From Collinsella bouchesdurhonensis (GTDB taxonomy: Bacteria; Actinomycetota; Coriobacteriia; Coriobacteriales; Coriobacteriaceae): DNA of 33,459 nt. The notes under the pieces were generated by a model. It was not told the origin of the DNA. It was given only the letters and a program-made list of their open reading frames with translations, and did not search any database. Of this stretch, positions 16,859 through 25,097 are shown piece by piece. Both the position numbers and the translations under genes were made by a program. The first letter of the stretch is position 1, and each line of letters opens with the position of its first letter. The stretch spans positions 417,921 through 451,379 of the forward strand of contig NZ_LT699743.1 of the NCBI RefSeq assembly GCF_900155365.1, read 5' to 3'.

Positions 16859-18208
16859 ATGACCTATCAGTTTGACCGCGTTCGGTATAACGAACGCATG
16901 AAATGGTACCTGCACGATCGCTTTGGCCTTTTCCTTCATTTCGGTTTGTACTCCATCCCCGCTCGCGGCGAATGGGTTCGCAGCGATGAGGAGATGCCTG
17001 AGGAACTATATCAGCCCTACTTCGATGAGTTCAACCCCTATGCCTTCGATGCCCGCGCCTGGGCACGCGCCGCACGTGAGGCCGGTATGAAATATGCCGT
17101 ACTCACCGCAAAGCATCACGACGGCTTTTGCCTCTTCGACACCCAGACCACCGACTGGAAATCAACCAAGACTCCCTTTGGGCGCGATATCGTCGCCGAG
17201 TTCCTCGAGGCGTTTCGTGCCGAGGGTCTAAAAGTAGGCCTGTACTACTCGATCATCGACTGGCACCACCCCGACTTCCCCCAGTACGGCGATCGCCAGG
17301 CCCCGCTGCGCAACGACCCCGTAGCAGGCTGCAACGATAAACGCGATTTCAACCGCTATCTCGACTACATGCACGAGCAGGTGCGCGAGCTGTGCACCAA
17401 TTACGGCAAGCTCGACCTGCTGTGGTTCGATTTTGCCTACGACTCGCCCGTCAACGGCATGAAGATGCGCGGCGAAACCTGGCGCGCAACCGAGCTCATG
17501 AGCATGGTGCGCGAGCTGCAGCCGCAGGTCATCACCGACAATCGCCTCGAGGTCTCGGGTGAGGGCTACGGATCGCTCGCAGAGTGCAACCCCACACCCT
17601 ATCACGGCGACTTCGTAACGCCCGAGCGCATCATCCCGCCGACCGGCATCCTGGACGCTGAGGGCAACCCCCTTGCCTGGGAATCTTGTATCACCATGAA
17701 CGACAACTGGGGCTACTGCTCTACCGACACCAACTACAAGCCCTCGTCGCTGCTCATCCACAAGCTGGTGGAGTGCGTCTCCAAGGGCGGCAATCTTATT
17801 CTCAATGTGGGCCCCGACGCGACAGGTCGCTTCCCCGAGCAGTCCTGCGCCATCCTGAAGGAGATCGGTGCCTGGATGGCGCGCAACTCCCAGAGCATCT
17901 ACGGCGCGGGCATGGCCGCAGGCGGCCCCATCGAGCCCGAGCGCCCCGAGTGGGGTCGCATCACACGCAACGGCAATACGTACTACTTCCATCTATATGA
18001 GAATGCCCTGGGCCCCGTGCCGCTCATGGGCGTGCCCAAAGATCGCATCGAGTCCATTCGCCTTCTGCGCGATGGCAGCGAGGTCAAGCTCTCTACCAGC
18101 TGGACGCACAGCGACTATCCCGACATCGCGTTCGCCGATCTGGGTCCCTCGCCCTATCTGCCCGATCCCGTTGACACCGTCTTGGCCGTCAAGATCAAGG
18201 AGAACTAA
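16859..18208 (+). CDS. GH29 alpha-L-fucosidase, cytoplasmic
   Basis: GH29 enzymes remove alpha-L-fucose from glycans by a retaining mechanism. From the ATG at 16859 (GGAGA upstream) the protein is 449 residues. Family landmarks are RFGLFLHFGLYSIPARGEW (about 21-39), the substrate-binding HHDGF at 86-90, and LDLLWFDF with the likely nucleophile Asp191. WESCITMNDNWGY at 274-286 is also typical. A small C-terminal beta domain follows. There is no signal peptide, lipobox or wall anchor, so it should act inside the cell on imported substrates. The next gene starts 3 bases after its stop, and its ribosome site overlaps the end of this gene, indicating coupling. The upstream in-frame ATG at 16817 is less likely. 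Confidence 0.93.
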   Translation: MTYQFDRVRYNERMKWYLHDRFGLFLHFGLYSIPARGEWVRSDEEMPEELYQPYFDEFNPYAFDARAWARAAREAGMKYAVLTAKHHDGFCLFDTQTTDWKSTKTPFGRDIVAEFLEAFRAEGLKVGLYYSIIDWHHPDFPQYGDRQAPLRNDPVAGCNDKRDFNRYLDYMHEQVRELCTNYGKLDLLWFDFAYDSPVNGMKMRGETWRATELMSMVRELQPQVITDNRLEVSGEGYGSLAECNPTPYHGDFVTPERIIPPTGILDAEGNPLAWESCITMNDNWGYCSTDTNYKPSSLLIHKLVECVSKGGNLILNVGPDATGRFPEQSCAILKEIGAWMARNSQSIYGAGMAAGGPIEPERPEWGRITRNGNTYYFHLYENALGPVPLMGVPKDRIESIRLLRDGSEVKLSTSWTHSDYPDIAFADLGPSPYLPDPVDTVLAVKIKEN

Positions 18209-18211
18209 CAC

Positions 18212-20854
18212 ATGCGTATTCTCTCCCCCGCCTTCGCATCCTTTGCCCAAGCTAAATTTGACGAGCGTGCCGAGCTGCTCAAGCCGCTCGCGAGCACCAT
18301 CGCCGCGGGCCTTGCCCGTGTCGACAACGCCGACGTCGCTGCGCTCATCAAAAATTACTATGGCACCCTACCGCTCACCGACGTATTCGACGCCGATTTC
18401 TCCGTGTTCGAATCCATCGCACGCCAAGCCGTCGAGCTTCGTACCACCTCGCCGTGGTGCCGCGATGTTGACGAAGATATCTTTATCCACTTTGTGGCAA
18501 CCCCGCGCGTGAACAACGAGCCGTTTGTCGATTCCTGGCCTATCCTGCGCAAGGAGCTTGCAGAACGCATCGCGGGCATGAGCGCGCACGACGCCGTGCT
18601 CGAGACCAACTACTGGTGCTGTGAGACCGCAACCTATCAGACTGCCGACGAGCGCACCCTGGGACCGCTGGGCATGCTGGCCTCCGGCAATGGCCGCTGT
18701 GGCGAAGAGTCAACCTATCTGGTCACCGCACTGCGCGCAAACGGCATCCCCGCTCGTCAGATTTACACCCCGCTTTGGGCCCATTGCGATGACAACCACG
18801 CCTGGGTCGAAGCGTATGTCGATGGCGAATGGTACTATCTGGGCGCCTGCGAGCCCGAAGAGGCGCTTAACCGCGGTTGGTTCACCGCCGCCTCCGGACG
18901 CGCCATGCTGGTGCACACCCGCTTGTTCTCCGACTACGGCTGCGATTTTGAGCGTGATCGCAGCATCCTCGCGCGCGAAGGCAGTCAGGTCATCGTGAAC
19001 CAAACGGCGGCCTACGGCCCCACCGTTAAGCTCACGGTTACGGTCACCAGTGAGGACGGCGCGCCCGTCCGCAATGCCTACGTGCGCCTGACGCTTGTAA
19101 ACTCCGCCGAATGGGGCGACATCGCGCACCTCATCACCGATGAATGCGGCCATGCCCAGATTGTGATCGGCGAGGGCACTCTGCGCGTTATCGCCGCAAC
19201 CGAACATCAAATGGCAGATGCCTTGGTCGACACCGATGAGTGCGATCACGTGGAACTTACCCTGCACGACGTGGACACGGCTGCAGCCGCCGCATGGCGC
19301 GATATCGACGTCCACGCACCGGCAGACCATCCCGCCCCCTCCTGCCCCCTCACGCCCGAACAGACAGCATCTGGCCGTGCTCGCAAGCAAGAGGCCGACC
19401 AGATGCGCACCGAGCGCGTGGCAGGCTTTGTCGAGGAGGCGCGTCGCCTGGCAAACGCCGCAGGCCATGGCAAAGACGAATGTCTCGCCTATTATGAGCA
19501 GGCTTTTGCCAATGCCCCCGAAGTTGATCGCTTCCTCTCCGTGGACAACGGCGCCGATCGCGTCCAGCTGCTCTCGACGCTCACCTCAAAGGACTTCCGC
19601 GACCTTACCGCCGATGTTTTGGAAGACCATCTGGCCGGCGCCCGCGCCATGCACGACGCCGCCATCGCTTACCTCGAGCGCGAGGGCGCAAAAGACGATG
19701 CCGAGGAGCTCTACGTCAAGTACGTCCTCGCTCCGCGCATCATGTTCGAGCAGCTCTCGAGCTTCCGCTCCTATTTTGTCGAGACTTTTGACGCGACGAC
19801 AGTCGAGGGGTTCCGCGCAGACCCGCGCCGTGTTTGGGACATGATTTGCGAAAACCTCGACTTCACCGCTTCCGAGCACGTCAAGAAGCTCTGCGCCAGC
19901 CCGCGCGGTGCCTGGCTCTCTCGCCAGGGCAGCCCCGTCACCTGCCGCGCGCTGTTCGTGGCAATCTGCCGCACCTTTGGTATCGCCGCTCGTCAAAACC
20001 CGCATGATCGCGCCATCGAGTATTACCACCAGGGCGCATTTGTGGCCGTCGAGCGCGCCGAGCATACCGCCGACGTCACGTTCACTTCCACCGTGGAGCC
20101 CGGTCCTGGATATTTCCAGGCCTGGAGCGTTGCCCGTCTGGAGACAAGCGTTACGGTTGCCGGAACTCGCGCGCTGGGCTTCGAGGCCCTCGACTTCTGG
20201 GGCGCCTCGGTCCAAGACGGCTCGTGCACGCTGCCGCTTCCCGCCGGCGATTATCGCCTGGTGTGCAGCACGCGCTTGCCCAACGGCGATACGCAGGCAG
20301 CCGAGCGCACCTTCCATGTAAGCGACGCAGGCACCGACAAGCCCATCGAACTCGTCCTGCGCGAGCCCGAGGCATCACAGATGCTCGAGGATATCGCACT
20401 CGAGGCCTTCGCCCTGTGCGACGCCGACGGCAACGTTGTCGATGCCGCAAAAATCGCTGCCGAGCACGGATCGGATTCACACCCGGTTGCCATCTCGTTC
20501 CTGGAGCCTGGAATGGAGCCTACCGAGCACCTGCTCAACGAGCTTCGTGAGCAGGCAGAGCGCGTCGCCGAAGCCGATCTGCCGCTCGTCCTCGTGATCA
20601 GCGACCCCGCCCAACTCGATGACCCCACACTCGCTCGCACGCTTCCCACGCTCACCGGCGCGACCATCGCCTACGACGACTTTACCGAGCTGCCCGAGAA
20701 GCTCGCTCGCCGCATGTTTGCGAATCCCGAGAAGCTGCCGCTCACGGTGCTTGCCTGCAAGCAGCCCGACGGCAGCCTGCGCGGCGTCTATGCAACCGCC
20801 GGTTACAACGTTGGCACTGTCGATTTGCTGATGAAGCTCATCACTCTCGTCTAG
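18212..20854 (+). CDS. Large transglutaminase-fold protein, PNGase-like motifs, function unknown
   Basis: This 880-residue protein has no signal peptide. An N-terminal helical part (1-130) leads to a transglutaminase-like core: Cys163 in GNGRCGEESTYLV, His196 in NHAWVEAYV, then WYYLGACEPE at 207-216. GRCGE, HxWxE and W-x5-ACE are the pattern of eukaryotic peptide:N-glycanase, but the third catalytic residue, Asp in PNGase (D-S/A-C-E), is Gly211 here. A beta domain like carboxypeptidase regulatory repeats follows (about 270-350). A second region (about 540-630) has GSPVTCRALFVAICRTFGIAARQNP as a whole, with Cys578, and resembles a decayed second core. Another beta domain (about 640-715) and a C-terminal part with a thioredoxin-like pattern end the protein. 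Homologues with GRCGEE and GACEPE exist in other gut bacteria, to my memory uncharacterised. Hydrolysis of glycopeptides is inferred from the fucosidase partner. Confidence 0.8.
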   Translation: MRILSPAFASFAQAKFDERAELLKPLASTIAAGLARVDNADVAALIKNYYGTLPLTDVFDADFSVFESIARQAVELRTTSPWCRDVDEDIFIHFVATPRVNNEPFVDSWPILRKELAERIAGMSAHDAVLETNYWCCETATYQTADERTLGPLGMLASGNGRCGEESTYLVTALRANGIPARQIYTPLWAHCDDNHAWVEAYVDGEWYYLGACEPEEALNRGWFTAASGRAMLVHTRLFSDYGCDFERDRSILAREGSQVIVNQTAAYGPTVKLTVTVTSEDGAPVRNAYVRLTLVNSAEWGDIAHLITDECGHAQIVIGEGTLRVIAATEHQMADALVDTDECDHVELTLHDVDTAAAAAWRDIDVHAPADHPAPSCPLTPEQTASGRARKQEADQMRTERVAGFVEEARRLANAAGHGKDECLAYYEQAFANAPEVDRFLSVDNGADRVQLLSTLTSKDFRDLTADVLEDHLAGARAMHDAAIAYLEREGAKDDAEELYVKYVLAPRIMFEQLSSFRSYFVETFDATTVEGFRADPRRVWDMICENLDFTASEHVKKLCASPRGAWLSRQGSPVTCRALFVAICRTFGIAARQNPHDRAIEYYHQGAFVAVERAEHTADVTFTSTVEPGPGYFQAWSVARLETSVTVAGTRALGFEALDFWGASVQDGSCTLPLPAGDYRLVCSTRLPNGDTQAAERTFHVSDAGTDKPIELVLREPEASQMLEDIALEAFALCDADGNVVDAAKIAAEHGSDSHPVAISFLEPGMEPTEHLLNELREQAERVAEADLPLVLVISDPAQLDDPTLARTLPTLTGATIAYDDFTELPEKLARRMFANPEKLPLTVLACKQPDGSLRGVYATAGYNVGTVDLLMKLITLV

Positions 20855-20883
20855 TGCAAGGCGAGCTGTATTCGCCAACAAGC

Positions 20884-20917
20884 AAAGGGGGCGCCTCGTC
20901 TGAGGCGCCCCCTTTTT
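20884..20917. terminator. Strong bidirectional terminator
   Basis: GGGGGCGCCTC (20887-20897) and GAGGCGCCCCC (20902-20912) form 11 perfect pairs around a 4-base loop, flanked by AAA on the left and TTTTT on the right. It ends both the fucosidase operon (plus) and the ROK kinase gene (minus). Confidence 0.92.
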
Positions 20918-20942
20918 GCTGTGATCGATATGACAAGGCGTG

Positions 20943-21887
20943 TTACGCGTTGGTCACCGCGTAGTAGGCGGCGCCGAGCATGCCGGCGTCGTTGCCAAGA
21001 GAGGCAACGGTGATGGGCGTGTCCGCGCAACAAGACAGCGTCATCTTCTTGAACACCTCGGTCACGCGGTCAAGATAATGCTCAGCACCGGCAGAAACGC
21101 CACCGCCCAGCACGAAGACCTCGGGATCGAAAGAGCATGCGGCGTTGGCGAGCTCGAAACCCAGAGCGCCTGCCATGGTATCGACAGCGGCACGCGCGGC
21201 TTCATCGCCTGCAACGAGGGCTTCGAACACGCTGCGCGAATCGGAAGGACCGGAAAGCTCAACAGGCTCGCTACCACGCTTCTCGCACTCCAAGCGATAG
21301 CTGTTCACGATGCCCGTAGCCGAAGCATACTGCTCCAAGCAGCCATAACGACCACAGCCGCACTGACGCGTCTCGGCAGGATTGACAATCACGTGACCCA
21401 GCTCGCCCGCAGCGCCGTTCGCACCTGCAAGAACCTTGCCGTCGCACACAACGCCCGCACCGATGCCAGTGCCGAGCGTCACGAACACGAGGCTGTTATA
21501 GCCCGCACCGGCGCCGCGCCAAAGCTCTCCCATAGCGGCCGCGTTGGCATCGTTGAGAAAACCAACGTATACGCCCGGGAAGGAAGCCTGGAGCGCGTCG
21601 TGCACGCCCAACAAATTGAGACTCAGGTTGGCGATGACAGAAATGTTTCCGTCGGCAGGAACGGGGCAGGGAACTGCAAGGCCGATACCCTTGAGCAGGG
21701 AAGCATCGACATCGGCACCCTCGAGCACGGACTTGACGCCATCCGTGACGGCGGTATAACCGGCCTCGTCAACCAGCGGAGGCGTGGGGACGCCCGCCTT
21801 GGCAACGACGTCACCTTCTTTGGTCATAACGCCGATCTTGACCGAAGTACCGCCCACGTCGATGCCAACATAGAGTTCGTCTGCCAT
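20943..21887 (-). CDS. ROK-family sugar kinase (glucokinase-like)
   Basis: ROK kinases phosphorylate glucose or related sugars with ATP. The 314-residue protein starts with the phosphate-binding loop GIDVGGTSVKIG. It has the catalytic Asp in FLNDANAAAMGE, GTGIGAGVV, and the ROK signature E-L-G-H with the zinc-binding CGCGRYGCLE. It lacks the DNA-binding N-terminus of ROK repressors, so it is an enzyme. Glucokinase is the usual call, but N-acetylglucosamine or N-acetylmannosamine kinase is possible. AAGGGA lies before the ATG. It follows pcrA on the same strand after a repeat-rich gap. Confidence 0.9.
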   Translation of the reverse strand: MADELYVGIDVGGTSVKIGVMTKEGDVVAKAGVPTPPLVDEAGYTAVTDGVKSVLEGADVDASLLKGIGLAVPCPVPADGNISVIANLSLNLLGVHDALQASFPGVYVGFLNDANAAAMGELWRGAGAGYNSLVFVTLGTGIGAGVVCDGKVLAGANGAAGELGHVIVNPAETRQCGCGRYGCLEQYASATGIVNSYRLECEKRGSEPVELSGPSDSRSVFEALVAGDEAARAAVDTMAGALGFELANAACSFDPEVFVLGGGVSAGAEHYLDRVTEVFKKMTLSCCADTPITVASLGNDAGMLGAAYYAVTNA

Positions 21888-22030
21888 GTTCGTTCCCTTT
21901 CCACCGCGAGCGCTTATCGCCCGTAATTATCGCTATGCCCGAATGATAGCGCGATACGCCCCAATCGTGCCTCAGGCATCGTGGAGTGGTAGTAACCACA
22001 CGCCTATCCGGCGTTCCGCACGGATCAAGA

Positions 22031-22242
22031 CCCATCGGCACACTGTAGTGCCGAAGGTTCGCCCAAAAGAGGAGGGTACCGCGCCTAGCGTGCGGCGCCC
22101 GACGTCCCCAGCTAGTCCCCTGCGGGACCAGGTCATCGGCGCGCTGTAGTGCCGGAGGTTCGCCCGAAAGAGGAGCGCCGCGTACTTAAGTACGCAAGCG
22201 ACGATTGAGGGTGAAGATCCGGTGCTACAGCGTGCCGATGGG
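22031..22242. repeat. Repeat element with inverted ends between pcrA and the ROK gene
   Basis: The 356-base gap 21888-22243 holds no gene. Its left end, CCCATCGGCACACTGTAG (22031-22048), matches the reverse complement of its right end (22225-22242) at 17 of 18 bases. A 42-base unit at 22033-22074 recurs directly at 22134-22175 with 38 identities, all differences being A to G. Inside are a 16-base perfect palindrome (22180-22195, GCGTACTTAAGTACGC) and GTCCC-CTGC-GGGAC. The last pcrA codons (22244-22261) resemble the same end sequence. It could be a MITE-like element or a structured RNA. Confidence 0.6.
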
Positions 22243-22243
22243 G

Positions 22244-24802
22244 CTACAGCTTGACGATGGGGGCGAAACCCTTCATGAGCTTCTTGGTTTTCCCGCTCTT
22301 CTCGAACTGGACCTCGATCATGTCGCCATCGACCGAGATAACGGTGCCGGCGCCAAACGTCTTGTGGCTCACAGCGTCACCCACGGCAAAGACCTCGGCA
22401 GCACGCGCGGCATCGGGACGGCGCTGCTCGACCGGAGCGGATGCCTTCTGTTGACGCGGACGCGCGGCACCGCTGCCAAACGTAGCTGGCTTGCGACCCG
22501 CATCGGGGCTCACGCCGCGATGGCGCTCGGTTCCCGCCACGCCAAAGAAGCTGTCATACGACCCGGCAGAAGCGCCTGAGCCTCCCGTCGAACGCGTATA
22601 CGAGCCAAACACGCGCCCACCGTACATGTCCGATCCCTGACCGGATCCAAAGGTTCCACGGCGGTCGCCGCGCTTCTCCCAGCCCGTGCCGGAAAAACCG
22701 GATGATCCGATACCGGAAAACTCGATATCCTCATCGGGAATCTCATTCATGAAGCGCGAACGAGGATTGGCCTGCGTAGAGCCGTAGGTACGACGGGTGG
22801 CAGCATAGGTAAGGAATAGGCGCTTGCGCGCACGCGTGATAGCAACATATGCCAAGCGACGCTCTTCCTCGAGCTTCGCCGCGTCCTCTCCACCAAAGCC
22901 GGCAACATGCGGGAAAATGCCCTCTTCCATGCCGGCAACGAATACCGCAGGAAACTCCAGACCCTTTGCCGAATGGATAGTCATCATGGTGATGGCGCTC
23001 GACTGGCCCGAAAGCGCGTCGAGGTCCGAGCGAAGGGCGAGCCATTCCATCAGCGCAGGAAGCGCTTTGCACGCCAGCGGACCATAGGTGCGCTCGATCT
23101 CCGAGGCGGCCTGCGCCGCGCTTGACGCGAAAGGCGCATCTGCAAGCGTGGACGCCGGAGCAGACTGTGGCACGTCGCCGACACCGGCAGCGCGCAGCTC
23201 CTCCAAACTCTCCAAGGTGCCCTCGATATCCTCGTGGCTCTCTTCGAATTCGGCAGCTACACCCATGAATTCCTGAATGTTCTCGGCGCGCCCCTCGGCC
23301 TCCATCGTGCCCTCGCTGCGATACGCCTGGACAAGACCCGCGCTCTCCACAATAGCCTCGACCACGTCTTTGAGCTCGCCATCCATACGGCGACCACGGC
23401 GCACGATGTTGACGAAATCGGCCAGGCCGTTGCGAACCTTGGCCGAGAACATGCCTGTCTCGGCACAAGCGAGTTCGCACGCCTGGAAAAACGAGCAGCG
23501 GTTGGAGACGGCAAGCATCTCAATCTTTTGGATGGATGTGGAGCCGATACCACGACGGGGCGTGTTGATCACACGCTTGACGCTCATCTCGTCGGCAGGA
23601 TTCACCACCATCTTGAGATAGGCCATCACATCGCGCACCTCGGCACGATCAAAGAACCTCGTGCCGCCCACAATCTTGTAGGGCACGCCTGCGCGCAGGA
23701 ACATATCTTCCAAGATACGCGACTGCGCGTTCGTGCGATAGAACACGGCGATGTCGTCGTACGGAGTGCCGCCGTCATGAAGCTTGTCGATTTCCGAGGC
23801 GATCCAGCGCCCCTCATCGCGCTCGTCACTTGCCTGATAGGCCTGAATCTTCTCGCCATCGCCCGCGGCGGTGAACAAACGCTTGTCCTTACGCTGCGAG
23901 TTATGGCGCACCACGGCATTTGCCGCCGAAAGGATATGGCCGGTCGAACGGTAATTCTGCTCGAGCTTAACCACCTTGGCATCGGCAAAATCCTGCTCGA
24001 AGTCAAGGATGTTGGAGATATCGGCGCCGCGCCAGGAATAAATCGACTGGTCGTCGTCGCCCACAACCATCAGGTTCTTGTACTTGGCAGCGAGCAGGTT
24101 CGCGATCTCGTACTGCACGTGATTCGTATCCTGATACTCGTCTACGCTGATATAGCGGAAACGCTCCTGATATTTTTCGAGCACCTCGGGGCGGCTGCGC
24201 AAAAGCTCAAGCGTCCGCACGAGCAAGTCGTCAAAGTCCATCGCGTTCGCGGCACGCAGGCGACGCTCCAGCTCTGCGTAAACACGCGCGGCCTTCTCTT
24301 CCTGAGGACTCGACGCGCGGGCGCTCATCTCGTCCGGGCCGATCATGGCGTTTTTCGCCGCCGAGATCTTGGAGCGAATCATGTTGATGGGGTACTGCTT
24401 TTGCTCGATGGAAAGCGCCTGCATGATATCGCGCACCATGCGGCGAGAATCGTCATCATCGTAGATGGAGAACTGGCCGGTATAGCCCAAAAGATCAGCA
24501 TCCTCGCGAAGCATGCGCACGCACATAGCGTGGAACGTGCATACCCACATGCCACGCGTGCCCTCCGGCAAAAGAGAGCTTAGACGCTCGCGCATCTCAG
24601 CCGCAGCTTTATTGGTAAAGGTGATGGCAAGGAGCTGCCACGGACGCACGCCCAGGTCGGCAACCATGTGAGCGATGCGGAAGGTGAGCACGCGAGTCTT
24701 ACCGGAACCGGCGCCGGCAAGCACCAGAAGCGGCCCCTCGGTAGTAAGCACGGCTTCGCGCTGGGCGGGATTGAGCGAATCGATATCGACGGCGTACGCC
24801 AT
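22244..24802 (-). CDS. pcrA: ATP-dependent DNA helicase PcrA/UvrD
   Basis: PcrA unwinds DNA 3' to 5' in excision repair, plasmid replication and clearing of stalled forks. The 852-residue protein shows the superfamily 1 motifs: Q motif LNPAQREAV (10-18), Walker A GAGSGKT (30-36), motif Ia TFTNKAA, motif II VDEYQDTN, motif III VVGDDDQSIYSWRGA, motif IV QNYRST, motif V MTIHSAKGLEFPAVFVAGMEEG and motif VI AYVAITRARKRL. The C-terminal extension is Gly/Ser-rich and disordered, then ends in a Tudor-like domain (GDAVSHKTFGAGTVISVDGD) that in PcrA binds RNA polymerase. The ATG has GGAG 12 bases upstream, a weak site. Confidence 0.95.
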   Translation of the reverse strand: MAYAVDIDSLNPAQREAVLTTEGPLLVLAGAGSGKTRVLTFRIAHMVADLGVRPWQLLAITFTNKAAAEMRERLSSLLPEGTRGMWVCTFHAMCVRMLREDADLLGYTGQFSIYDDDDSRRMVRDIMQALSIEQKQYPINMIRSKISAAKNAMIGPDEMSARASSPQEEKAARVYAELERRLRAANAMDFDDLLVRTLELLRSRPEVLEKYQERFRYISVDEYQDTNHVQYEIANLLAAKYKNLMVVGDDDQSIYSWRGADISNILDFEQDFADAKVVKLEQNYRSTGHILSAANAVVRHNSQRKDKRLFTAAGDGEKIQAYQASDERDEGRWIASEIDKLHDGGTPYDDIAVFYRTNAQSRILEDMFLRAGVPYKIVGGTRFFDRAEVRDVMAYLKMVVNPADEMSVKRVINTPRRGIGSTSIQKIEMLAVSNRCSFFQACELACAETGMFSAKVRNGLADFVNIVRRGRRMDGELKDVVEAIVESAGLVQAYRSEGTMEAEGRAENIQEFMGVAAEFEESHEDIEGTLESLEELRAAGVGDVPQSAPASTLADAPFASSAAQAASEIERTYGPLACKALPALMEWLALRSDLDALSGQSSAITMMTIHSAKGLEFPAVFVAGMEEGIFPHVAGFGGEDAAKLEEERRLAYVAITRARKRLFLTYAATRRTYGSTQANPRSRFMNEIPDEDIEFSGIGSSGFSGTGWEKRGDRRGTFGSGQGSDMYGGRVFGSYTRSTGGSGASAGSYDSFFGVAGTERHRGVSPDAGRKPATFGSGAARPRQQKASAPVEQRRPDAARAAEVFAVGDAVSHKTFGAGTVISVDGDMIEVQFEKSGKTKKLMKGFAPIVKL

Positions 24803-24927
24803 GAATAGAACTCCATTCCAAACGGCGCGATGGCGCCAGACACATGAGCCGTACCAGTATAGCCGCCCGCACGGACGCGCGGGGCAAGCAACCCTGTGAC
24901 CATCAGGGGCTCACGAGCGGGCACCAA

Positions 24928-24961
24928 TGTGACAAAAAGTCGACAGGTTTAATGTGTCACA
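24928..24961 (+). repeat. 34-base palindromic repeat, copy 2
   Basis: TGTGACA, 20 bases, TGTCACA; 33 of 34 bases match copy 1 at 8123-8156, and TTTT follows in both. Here it lies in the divergent gap between pcrA and the dehydrogenase gene, 25 bases before a long hairpin. Confidence 0.88.
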
Positions 24962-24985
24962 TTTTCACAGTCCCTTCATATAACG

Positions 24986-25019
24986 CGCCCGCACCACAAT
25001 ACCGATTGTGGCGCGGGCG
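24986..25019 (+). terminator. Long hairpin upstream of the dehydrogenase gene
   Basis: CGCCCGCACCACAAT (24986-25000) pairs with ATTGTGGCGCGGGCG (25005-25019), with one mismatch in 15 and a 4-base loop. No strong T tract follows (TTACGTTATT). It may be a terminator or a leader structure of the gene starting at 25098. The rest of 24803-25097 holds only repeat copy 2 and no gene that I can see. Confidence 0.5.
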
Positions 25020-25097
25020 TTACGTTATTCCCTCCTCCTCGCAAAAGCGCGCACGCCGTCGCATAATGAGGGGCGAATAAACGAAGGAGAAAACCCA

